Shown here one piece after another: positions 7,983 through 15,839 of a stretch of DNA of 64,000 bases (its first letter is position 1; every line of letters starts with the position of its first letter). A program made the translations under genes and the position numbers. The DNA comes from JAFGAV01 sp041479055 (GTDB lineage Bacteria; Acidobacteriota; Aminicenantia; Aminicenantales; JAFGAV01): the NCBI GenBank assembly GCA_963702835.1, contig OY969762.1, positions 2,728,001-2,792,000 on the forward strand, given 5' to 3'. The notes below the pieces were generated by a model. That model saw nothing but the letters and a program-made list of their open reading frames with translations. It was not told the DNA's origin and searched no databases.

Positions 7983-9054
7983 ATGAAAGGATTGATCCTG
8001 AGCGGCGGCAAGGGCACCCGGCTGCGGCCGCTGACCTTCACCCAGGCCAAGCAGCTCGTGCCCGTGGCCAATAAGCCCGTCCTGTTCTACGGCATCGAGG
8101 CCCTGGTCGAGGCCGGCATCCGGGAGATCGGCATCGTGGTGGGCGATACCAAAGAGGAGATCAAGGCGGCCGTGGGCGACGGGAGCCGCTGGGGCCGGGG
8201 AGTGCGGGTGACCTACCTCGAGCAGCCCGAGCCCCTGGGCTTGGCCCATGCCGTGCTGGTGGGGGAGGGCTTCCTGGGCCGGGAGCCGTTCGTCATGTAC
8301 CTGGGCGACAACATCCTCAAGAGCGGGCATCACTTCGCTGGTTGAGAATTTCACCCGGAACAAGCCCAACGCGCTCATCCTGTTGACCGAAGTCCCCAAC
8401 CCGCAGATGTTCGGGGTGGCTGAGCTCCGAGCGGGCAAGGTGGTCCGGCTGGTGGAGAAGCCCCGGGAGCCCCGCTCCAACCTGGCCTTGGTGGGCGTCT
8501 ATCTTTTCGACCACCACATCTTCGAGGCGGCCAAGGCCATCCGGCCCTCCTGGCGGAACGAGCTGGAGATCACCGACGCCATCCAGTACCTGGTCGAGCA
8601 CGGCTATGAGGTCCATCCCCATCTGGTGACCGGGTGGTGGAAGGACACGGGCAAGATCGAAGACATCCTGGAGGCCAACCGCCTCATCCTGGAGACGCTC
8701 ACCGGCCGGGTGGAGGGCGAGGTGGACCGCGACTCCAAGGTCAACGGAGCGGTGGTCGTGGAGAAGGGCGTGGTCATTCGGGCCAGCACCATCCGCGGCC
8801 CGGCCATCATCGGGGAGGGGACGGAAATCATCGAATCCTATATCGGGCCCTTCACTTCCATCCAGAACCGCTGCCGGATCGTGCGGACAGAGATCGAGCA
8901 CAGCATCGTCCTGGAAGGCAGCCAGATCCTGGACATCGGCAGCCGGGTGGACGAGAGCCTGATCGGCCGCGAGGTCCGCATTTTCAAGTGCCCGCCCAAA
9001 CCTTCCGTGTACCGCTTCGTGGTGGGCGACAAGAGCGAGATCGGCATCAAGTGA
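7983..9054 (+). CDS. rmlA: Glucose-1-phosphate thymidylyltransferase, long form, frameshifted
   Basis: Makes dTDP-glucose from dTTP and glucose-1-phosphate, the first step to dTDP-rhamnose and other deoxysugars. The N-terminal nucleotide motif LSGGKGTRLRPLT and the rest of the nucleotidyltransferase domain are followed by a left-handed beta-helix tail (about 250-355), typical of the 355-residue long form. The frame breaks at about 8325-8328. The first part ends in a TGA at 8343, but shortening the GGG of gagcgggcatc by one base restores KSGITSLVENF and the whole remaining protein. All motifs are otherwise intact. The break is therefore either a very recent mutation or a homopolymer sequencing error. 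Confidence 0.9.
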
Positions 9055-9073
9055 CGGCCGTGAGGAGTGAGTC

Positions 9074-9529
9074 ATGATCGCTGGCGTAAAGACCAAGATG
9101 CTGCGGGTCATCCCCGACGAACGGGGACGGTTGATGGAGATCCTGCGCCGGGACGACAGCCTGTTCCAGGAATTCGGCCAGGTCTACCTGACCACCACCT
9201 ACCCCGGGGTGGTCAAGGCCTGGCACCTGCACAAGAAGCAGACCGACAACATCTGCTGTCTGGCCGGCATGATCAAACTCGTCCTGTACGACGGCCGGAA
9301 CGATTCGCCCACTTTCACCGAGATCAATGAATTCTTCCTGGGCATCCATAATCCGCAACTGGTCCAGGTGCCGGCCCACGTGTCTCACGGCTGGAAATGC
9401 ATCAGCCTCGAGGAAGCGCTGGTCATCAACATCCCCACCAATGTTTATGATTACAAGCAGCCCGACGAGCACCGGCTTGACCCGCACCAGGGCGGGATCC
9501 CCTATGACTGGACGCGCCGGGATGGCTGA
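9074..9529 (+). CDS. rmlC: dTDP-4-dehydrorhamnose 3,5-epimerase family protein
   Basis: Cupin-fold sugar epimerase of 151 residues, acting on dTDP-4-keto-6-deoxyglucose in nucleotide-sugar synthesis. It has the family-like stretch ERGRLMEILR, the histidine motif VKAWHLHKKQTD and the C-terminal IPTNVYDYKQPDEHRLDPH. It is shorter than the roughly 180-residue classical RmlC and matches the short form common in mixed sugar clusters. It begins 19 bases after rmlA, and rmlB starts inside its last codons (9522). A dTDP-4-keto sugar 3,4-ketoisomerase is a possible alternative, because a DegT aminotransferase gene follows in the operon. Confidence 0.87.
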   Translation: MIAGVKTKMLRVIPDERGRLMEILRRDDSLFQEFGQVYLTTTYPGVVKAWHLHKKQTDNICCLAGMIKLVLYDGRNDSPTFTEINEFFLGIHNPQLVQVPAHVSHGWKCISLEEALVINIPTNVYDYKQPDEHRLDPHQGGIPYDWTRRDG

Positions 9530-10588
9530 GCGCGGGAGGAGACGCCCGGCCGCGGCAAAGGAGCGGCCGCTCCGCGGCCTGACCCTGCTGGTGACCGGCG
9601 GGGCCGGGTTCATCGGCAGCAACTTCATCCACTATCTTCTGCGGCGCCATCCGCGCACCCGGCTCATCAACCTGGACAAGCTGACCTACGCCGGCAACCT
9701 GGACAACCTCCGCGACGTCGAGCGCCATCCGCGCTACACCTTGTCCGGGGCGATATCCGGGACCGAAGGCTGGTTGACCGCCTGATGAAGCGGGTGCAGG
9801 GGGTGGTCCATTTCGCTGCCGAGACCCACGTGGACCGCTCCATCATGGACGCGGGCGAGTTCGTCCTGACCGACGTCCACGGCACTTTTACCCTGCTGGA
9901 GGCCCTGCGGCAGGCGCCCCGAGTCCGGTTTTTTCTCCATGTTTCCACCGACGAGGTGTACGGCAGCCGCCGGACGGGATTCTTCAAGGAGGACGACCCC
10001 TTCAACCCCTCCTCCCCCTACGCCGCCTCGAAGGTCGGCGCCGACCGGCTGGCCTTCGCCTATTGGGTGACCTACGGCCTGCCCATCCTCATCATCCGGC
10101 CCTCGAACAATTTCGGGCCCTACCAGTATCCCGAAAAGTTCATCCCGCTTTTCGCCACCAACGCCCTGGAGGACAAGCCTTTGCCCCTCTACGGCCGGGG
10201 CCGGAACGTCCGCGATTGGCTTTATGTCGAGGACTGCTGCCGGGCCGTGGAGACCGTGATCCGGAAGGGCCGGCCGGGCGAGGCCTACAACGCCGGCGCC
10301 GGCAACGAAGAGCGCAACATCGACGTGGCCCGCATCATTGTGGCCAGCCTGGGCAAGCCGCCAGGCTTGATTCAACTTGTTCCCGACCGGCTGGGGCACG
10401 ACTGGCGCTACGCCCTGGACTGCCGGAAGCTCCGGGCCCTGGGCTGGCGGCCCCGGGCGCGCTTTGAAGAAGCGCTCCGGCAGACGGTGCTCTGGTATAG
10501 GGACAACCCCGCCTGGTGGCGGAAGATCAAGGGCAAAAGCCGCGACTTCAAAGCCTTCTCCCGGGCATATTACGGCCGGGTCAAATAG
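9522..10588 (+). CDS. rmlB: dTDP-glucose 4,6-dehydratase, frameshifted
   Basis: NAD-dependent short-chain dehydrogenase/reductase enzyme that converts dTDP-glucose to the 4-keto-6-deoxy sugar. The start at ATG 9522 overlaps rmlC by 8 bases. The Rossmann motif TGGAGFIGSNF, the active-site VSTDEVYGS, and the YxxxK pair (YAASK) are all present. The frame breaks near 9741. Adding one T to the TT of acacctt|gtccgg gives VRGDIRDRRLVDRLMKRV, which continues into the second half of the enzyme. Without the correction, translation stops at 9785. As with rmlA, a homopolymer-length change is the simplest explanation. The total length, about 355 residues, is normal. Confidence 0.9.
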
Positions 10589-10684
10589 CAGCCCGCTGGA
10601 ATCTCAGGCGTATTGTGTCCCTTCCCCATTCATACTAAAATAGATGGCCTGCTGTGGGGCTCATTTTTTTCCCGAGGAGCACAG

Positions 10685-11641
10685 ATGAAAGTTTTGATCA
10701 CGGGCATGACGGGTTTTGCCGGGAGCCATCTGGCCGAGTACATCCTGGCTCACCAGCCCGGCGTCGAGGTCTGCGGCTTGGTCCGCTGGCGGAGCCGGAT
10801 GGAAAATATCCTGGCCATCCGGGACAAGGTGAAGCTCTGCGAGGGCGACATCAAGGATATCGTCTCCCTGCAAAAATGCCTGGCCGAATTTCGGCCCGAT
10901 TATGTCTTCCATCTGGCCGCCCAGAGCTTTGTGCCCGCCTCCTGGCGGCTCCCGGCCGAAACATTCGCCATCAATGCCATCGGCCAAATCAACCTCTTTG
11001 AGGCGCTCCTCGGGTTGAAGCTCAACCCCAAGATCCAGGTCGCCGGTTCGAGCGAGGAGTACGGCCACGTGAACTCCGATGAGGTCCCCATGAAGGAGAC
11101 CAACCCGCTCCGGCCGCTCAGCCCCTATGCCGTGAGCAAGGTGGCCCAGGACCTGCTGGGCTATCAGTATTTCCAGAGCTACGGCCTGCCTGTGGTCCGC
11201 ACCCGCGGCTTCAACCACACCGGGCCGCGCCGGGGCGAAGTGTTCGTCACCTCGACCTTCGCCAAACAGATCGCCGAGGTGGAGAAAAAGAAAAGGGAGC
11301 CGGTCATTTATGTCGGCAACCTGGAAGCCAAGCGCGACTTCACCGACGTTCGGGACATCGTCCGGGCCTACTGGCTCAGCCTGGAAAAAGGCCAGCCGGG
11401 CGAGGTTTACAATATCGGCACCGGCCGGGCCATCACCATGAAGGAGGTCCTGGACCGGCTGCTGGCCCTGAGCAAAGTCAAAGTCAGGGTAGAGGTGGAC
11501 CCGGCCCGGCTCCGGCCGTCGGACGTTCCCATCCTGGAGCCCGACTGTTCCAAGTTCGTGAAGCTCACCGGCTGGAAGCCGCAGATCCCCTTCGACCAGA
11601 CCCTGCGCGACCTTCTCGACTACTGGAGGGAAAGGGTCTGA
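10685..11641 (+). CDS. gmd: GDP-mannose 4,6-dehydratase-like protein
   Basis: Rossmann-fold dehydratase, 318 residues, likely converting GDP-mannose to GDP-4-keto-6-deoxymannose. The start at ATG 10685 follows GAGGAG by a few bases. Features are GMTGFAGSHLAEY (NAD binding), HLAAQSFVPASW, the active-site SSEEYGHV, the YAVSK pair and the family-typical FNHTGPRRG. The next gene is a related short-chain enzyme suited to reduce the keto sugar. A dTDP- or UDP-sugar substrate cannot be ruled out from sequence alone. Confidence 0.85.
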   Translation: MKVLITGMTGFAGSHLAEYILAHQPGVEVCGLVRWRSRMENILAIRDKVKLCEGDIKDIVSLQKCLAEFRPDYVFHLAAQSFVPASWRLPAETFAINAIGQINLFEALLGLKLNPKIQVAGSSEEYGHVNSDEVPMKETNPLRPLSPYAVSKVAQDLLGYQYFQSYGLPVVRTRGFNHTGPRRGEVFVTSTFAKQIAEVEKKKREPVIYVGNLEAKRDFTDVRDIVRAYWLSLEKGQPGEVYNIGTGRAITMKEVLDRLLALSKVKVRVEVDPARLRPSDVPILEPDCSKFVKLTGWKPQIPFDQTLRDLLDYWRERV

Positions 11642-11645
11642 GGCC

Positions 11646-12584
11646 ATGAGCCGGGTCCTGGTCACGGGCGCCTCCGGCTTTGTCGGCCGGCATCTCGTCC
11701 GGCTGCTCGGCCAACGCGGCGACCATGCCTTCGGAACCTGTTATCCCGACCAGCCGAGCGGCCAGGACGGGGATTTCAAGCACCTCGACTTGCGCGCCGA
11801 AGCGGATTTGGCCGAGTTCGTCCGCCGCGTCCAGCCGGAGTGGATCATCCATCTGGCGGCCGTGTCCAATGTCCGGCAGTCCTGGGAAAAGCGGGCGGAA
11901 ACCATCGAGACCAACCTGCTGGGCACCTCCAACCTCTTCGAGGCGGCGCGCCGCCAGGCGCCCGGCTGCCGCATTCTTTTCCTCAGCTCCTCGGACGTTT
12001 ACGGGGAGCTCTCGGGCCAGGAGAAGTATTTCAAGGAGGAGGACCCCTGCCGGGTGGTCAACCCTTACGCCTTTACCAAAGCGGCCGGAGAGCTGCTCAG
12101 CCGGTTCTACGTCCAGGTGGAGAAGCTGGACATCGTCATCGCCCGGCCTTTTCCCCACACCGGACCCGGCCAGGCGGCGGACTTTGTTTTTTCCGACTGG
12201 GCCCGGCAGGTGGCGCTCATCGAGCGAGGGGGGAGGCCGCCCCTCATCGAAGTGGGCAACCTGGCCGTCCGGCGGGATTATTCCGATGTCCGTGATACGA
12301 TCAGGGCCTACGTGCTGCTGATGGAAAAAGGCCGCGCCGGGGAGACCTACAACGTCTGTTCGGGCCGGGCCGTTTACCTGCAGGAGGTACTGGACACCCT
12401 GCTCGGACTCTCAGCCCGGCCCGTCGAGGTCCGGCAGGACCCCGGCCGGCTGCGCAAAACCGACATCCCCTTCCTGGCCGGCGACGGCTCCAAGATTCGC
12501 CGGGAGACAGGCTGGTCGCCCGCCATCCCCTTCTGCCAGACCCTCCGCGACCTGCTGGATTTCTGGCGGGAGAAAGCCGCATGA
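11646..12584 (+). CDS. rmd: NAD-dependent epimerase/dehydratase, Rmd-like
   Basis: SDR enzyme of 312 residues, probably a GDP-4-keto-6-deoxymannose reductase forming GDP-rhamnose. It shows TGASGFVGRHLV, HLAAVSNVRQSW, SSSDVYGE, the catalytic pair YAFTK and RPFPHTGPGQ. It is clearly a paralogue of the preceding gene, which it follows after 4 bases; the two share the C-terminal pattern PFxQTLRDLLDxWRE. Its last codons overlap the DegT gene start as ATGA. The reductase role is inferred from pairing with the dehydratase; a second dehydratase or epimerase is possible. Confidence 0.78.
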   Translation: MSRVLVTGASGFVGRHLVRLLGQRGDHAFGTCYPDQPSGQDGDFKHLDLRAEADLAEFVRRVQPEWIIHLAAVSNVRQSWEKRAETIETNLLGTSNLFEAARRQAPGCRILFLSSSDVYGELSGQEKYFKEEDPCRVVNPYAFTKAAGELLSRFYVQVEKLDIVIARPFPHTGPGQAADFVFSDWARQVALIERGGRPPLIEVGNLAVRRDYSDVRDTIRAYVLLMEKGRAGETYNVCSGRAVYLQEVLDTLLGLSARPVEVRQDPGRLRKTDIPFLAGDGSKIRRETGWSPAIPFCQTLRDLLDFWREKAA

Positions 12585-13726
12585 GCTCCGTCGTTGTTCC
12601 CCTGCTCGACTTGAAGGCCCAGTACGCCACCATCCGGGAGGAGGTCCATCAGGCGCTCCAGGAAGTGGTCGATTCCCAGCTTTTCATACTAGGCCCCAAA
12701 GTCGAGGAGCTGGAAAGAGCGGTGGCCGCTTATTCGGGAACGGGTCAGGCCGTGGGGGTTTCCTCCGGCACGGACGGGCTGCTCGTTTCGCTCATGGCCC
12801 TGGGCCTCGGGCCGGGCGACGAGGTCGTCACCACGCCCTTCACCTTTTTCTCTACGGCCGGAGTCATCAGCCGTCTGCGGGCCAGGCCGGTGTTCACCGA
12901 CATCGACCCGGCCACCTTTAACCTGGACCCCGCCCGGCTGGGCCGGGCCCTCGGCCGGAAGACCAAAGCGGTCATCCCCGTGCATCTCTTCGGGCAGTGC
13001 GCGGATATGGACCCCATCCTGGAGACATGCCGCCGGCGCGGCCTGCCCGTCGTGGAAGACGCCGCCCAGTCCATCGGCGCCGAGTACAAGGGCCGCCGGG
13101 CGGGCTCGATGGCCGAGCTGGGCGTTTTTTCCTTCTTTCCCTCCAAAAACCTGGGCGGGTTCGGCGACAGCGGCATGGTCGTCACTTCCGACCCGGCCGT
13201 AGCGGACAGGGTCAGGATGCTGCGAGTGCACGGCGAGCACCAGCGCTATTACCATCGGGAGGTGGGCGGCAATTTCCGCATGGACGCCCTGCAGGCGGCG
13301 GGCCTCCTGGTCAAGCTCAAGCATCTGGACGACTGGTCGCGCCGCCGGCGGGAGAACGCGGCCTATTACACGCAGCGCTTTGAGGAAGCCGGGTTGGCCG
13401 GGGCGGGTTTGGTTGTACCGCCACGGCCGGTTTATGACCAGGACGGCCCAGGGAACCGCCACATTTTTAATCAGTATACGCTTCGGGTCAAGGAACGTGA
13501 CAGGCTGCAGGCCTTCCTCAAAGATAAGGGCATTATGACCGCCATCTATTACCCGGTGCCCCTCCATCTTCAGGAATGTTTCAAGGACCTGGGCTACCGG
13601 AAGGGCGACTTCCCGGCCTCAGAACAAGCCTCCGCCGAGGTCCTGTCCCTTCCGGTCTACGCGGAACTTACCGTGGAACAGAAGGACGCCGTCGTCGCCC
13701 GCATTCAAGAGTTCTACAGCCGATAG
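12581..13726 (+). CDS. DegT/DnrJ/EryC1/StrS aminotransferase
   Basis: PLP enzyme of the sugar aminotransferase family, 381 residues. It usually puts an amino group on a 3- or 4-keto nucleotide sugar. The PLP lysine is K187-188 in FFPSKNLGGFGD; upstream are the phosphate-binding GTDGLLVSL and the aspartate of VVEDAAQSIGAEYKG. It starts by ATGA overlap with the previous gene, so it belongs to the nucleotide-sugar operon. The operon therefore probably supplies both deoxy and amino-deoxy sugars for a surface polysaccharide. The exact acceptor (dTDP- or GDP-linked) is not readable. Confidence 0.9.
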   Translation: MSSVVVPLLDLKAQYATIREEVHQALQEVVDSQLFILGPKVEELERAVAAYSGTGQAVGVSSGTDGLLVSLMALGLGPGDEVVTTPFTFFSTAGVISRLRARPVFTDIDPATFNLDPARLGRALGRKTKAVIPVHLFGQCADMDPILETCRRRGLPVVEDAAQSIGAEYKGRRAGSMAELGVFSFFPSKNLGGFGDSGMVVTSDPAVADRVRMLRVHGEHQRYYHREVGGNFRMDALQAAGLLVKLKHLDDWSRRRRENAAYYTQRFEEAGLAGAGLVVPPRPVYDQDGPGNRHIFNQYTLRVKERDRLQAFLKDKGIMTAIYYPVPLHLQECFKDLGYRKGDFPASEQASAEVLSLPVYAELTVEQKDAVVARIQEFYSR

Positions 13727-13805
13727 CCTGACAGATTCGTTTTCTGGACTATTCTCTTTCCATATTGATCGGAGTAGAATATTTCGGATTCCGGAAAGGC
13801 TATCC

Positions 13806-15800
13806 ATGTTTCCAGAAAATTCTTCCCCTGATTCGCGGGCTGAGCCGGTTTTAGGGAAAAAACTCCGCCTGAAGCTTTTCGGGCCTCCCCGCGACATCAA
13901 AGACCCCAGGCTTCTGCATAAAATATCCTTGATTCCCTTGCTGGCCTGGATCGGGCTGGGCGCCGACGGCTTATCCTCCTCCTCCTATGGGCCGGAGGAA
14001 TCCTTCCGCGCCTTGGGCAGCCACACTTACTTGGCCGTATTCCTGGCCGCGGCCACGGCTTTGACCGTATTCATCATCTCCTATGCCTACTCCCGCATCA
14101 TCGAGCATTTTCCGAGCGGCGGCGGCGGTTATATCGTGGCCAGCCACACCTTGGGCAACAGGGCCGGAGTGGTCTCGGGCTGCGCTCTGCTGGTCGATTA
14201 CATCCTGACCATCACCGTCTCCATCGCCTCCTGCGGGGACTCGCTGTTCAGCTTTCTCCCCCTGGACATGCAGCGGTTCAAGCTGCCCGTCGAGATGATG
14301 CTGGTCCTGATGCTCATCATCCTGAACATCCGGGGCGTCAAGGAATCTATCACCATTCTTGCTCCGATCTTCGTTGTTTTCATCCTGACCCATATTTTCA
14401 TGATCGGTTATGGGATCCTGTCCCATCTGCCCCAGATCGCTCCCCTGGCCCAGGGCGTGCACCGGGATTTCCGAGCCGGGCTTACGGCCCTGGGCGGCCT
14501 CGGCATGCTCGGGCTCTTCCTGCGGGCCTATTCCATGGGCGGCGGCACTTACACCGGCATCGAGGCGGTGTCCAACGGCCTGCAGGTCATGCGGGAGCCC
14601 CGCGTTCAGTCGGGGAAAAAGACCATGCTCTATATGTCCACTTCCCTGGCCTTCACCGCGGGCGGGCTTTTCCTTTGTTATCTTCTCCTGAAAGTCATGC
14701 CCACGGAGGGCCGGACGCTCAACTCGCTCCTGGCCAACGGCCTTTTTGGGCGCTGGAGCATCGGCCCCTTGTTGGCCTTTATCACCATCCTCTCCGAGGG
14801 CGCCTTGCTTTTAGTGGGTGCCCAGACCGGTTTCGTGGACGGGCCGCGGGTTATGGCCAATATGGCCGTCGATTCCTGGTTTCCCCATCGCTTCGCCTCC
14901 CTGTCCGACCGGCTGACCATGAGGAACGGCGTAGTCCTCATGGGCGCCTCCTCCCTGCTCCTTCTTTTCTATACGCGAGGCCATATCTCCACCCTGATCG
15001 TCATGTATTCGATTAACGTTTTTCTGACCTTCTCCCTGTCCGAGCTGGGGATGTCCAGGTTCTTCATCACTAACCGGAAAAAGCAGAAGCTATGGAAAAA
15101 ACACCTTCCGGTCCATCTCACGGGATTGACCCTCTGCTCGACGATCCTTATGGTCACCTCCATCGAAAAATTCCGCTTCGGCGGATGGCTGACCTTGCTG
15201 ATCACGTTGTTGGTTATCGTCCTGTGCTACGCCATCCATCATCACTACCAAAGCGTTAAAAAGGCCAAGGAACACCTCGACGAGATCCTGATGGCCATCC
15301 CCGTGGCCAAAAAACCGAACGACCAGCCCGTCGAGACCAAGGACTTGACAGCCATTCAGCTCGTGCGGGATTATGACGGTTTCGGCATCCATACCCTTTT
15401 ATCCATCAACCGCTGTTTTCCTCATATGTATAAGAACTTCATATTCTGTTCCGTGGCCGTGGCCGACTCCGGCATCTTTAAAGGGACGGAAGGCGTCATC
15501 GGGCTCGAAGAAAACGTTAAAATGATTCTCCAGAAATACGTCCGGCTCGCCCGAAACCTGGGCCTGCGGGCCGATTACCGGATGGCGGTGGGAACCGATG
15601 TCGTCGAGTCGGGGACGAAACTATGTCAGGAGGTAGCCAAAGAGTTCCCCCGCTCCACCGTCTTCACGGGCAAGATCATCTTCCGCCGGGAGAACTGGTA
15701 TAACAGAATCCTTCATAATGAGACGGCTTACCTGATCCAGAGAAATCTCCATTGGATCGGGATCCCGTCCGTCATTTTGCCGATTCGCATTCAGCTCTGA
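13806..15800 (+). CDS. APC-superfamily transporter, KimA/YdaO-like
   Basis: Membrane transporter of 664 residues resembling the Bacillus K+ importer KimA, with about 12 membrane spans and a C-terminal cytoplasmic domain (about 500-664). Shared features are GLGADGLSSSSYGPEE, the long GGGGYIVASHTLGNRAG stretch, CALLVDYILTITVSIASCGD and the tail motif NRILHNETAYLIQRNLHW. Its substrate is most likely K+ by homology; an amino acid is possible because the superfamily is broad. In Bacillus the protein is inhibited by c-di-AMP, but no c-di-AMP riboswitch fits in the 79 bases upstream. It stands between the sugar operon and the VPS10-like gene as a single gene. Confidence 0.78.
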   Translation: MFPENSSPDSRAEPVLGKKLRLKLFGPPRDIKDPRLLHKISLIPLLAWIGLGADGLSSSSYGPEESFRALGSHTYLAVFLAAATALTVFIISYAYSRIIEHFPSGGGGYIVASHTLGNRAGVVSGCALLVDYILTITVSIASCGDSLFSFLPLDMQRFKLPVEMMLVLMLIILNIRGVKESITILAPIFVVFILTHIFMIGYGILSHLPQIAPLAQGVHRDFRAGLTALGGLGMLGLFLRAYSMGGGTYTGIEAVSNGLQVMREPRVQSGKKTMLYMSTSLAFTAGGLFLCYLLLKVMPTEGRTLNSLLANGLFGRWSIGPLLAFITILSEGALLLVGAQTGFVDGPRVMANMAVDSWFPHRFASLSDRLTMRNGVVLMGASSLLLLFYTRGHISTLIVMYSINVFLTFSLSELGMSRFFITNRKKQKLWKKHLPVHLTGLTLCSTILMVTSIEKFRFGGWLTLLITLLVIVLCYAIHHHYQSVKKAKEHLDEILMAIPVAKKPNDQPVETKDLTAIQLVRDYDGFGIHTLLSINRCFPHMYKNFIFCSVAVADSGIFKGTEGVIGLEENVKMILQKYVRLARNLGLRADYRMAVGTDVVESGTKLCQEVAKEFPRSTVFTGKIIFRRENWYNRILHNETAYLIQRNLHWIGIPSVILPIRIQL

Positions 15801-15839
15801 CCGAAGGCCCAAGCTTTCGAGCCTGGGCCGGGAGGAGGT

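Noticed and set aside
13727..13805. c-di-AMP riboswitch before the KimA-like gene
   Set aside because: Only 79 bases are available, too short for the known motif, and no conserved core was seen.
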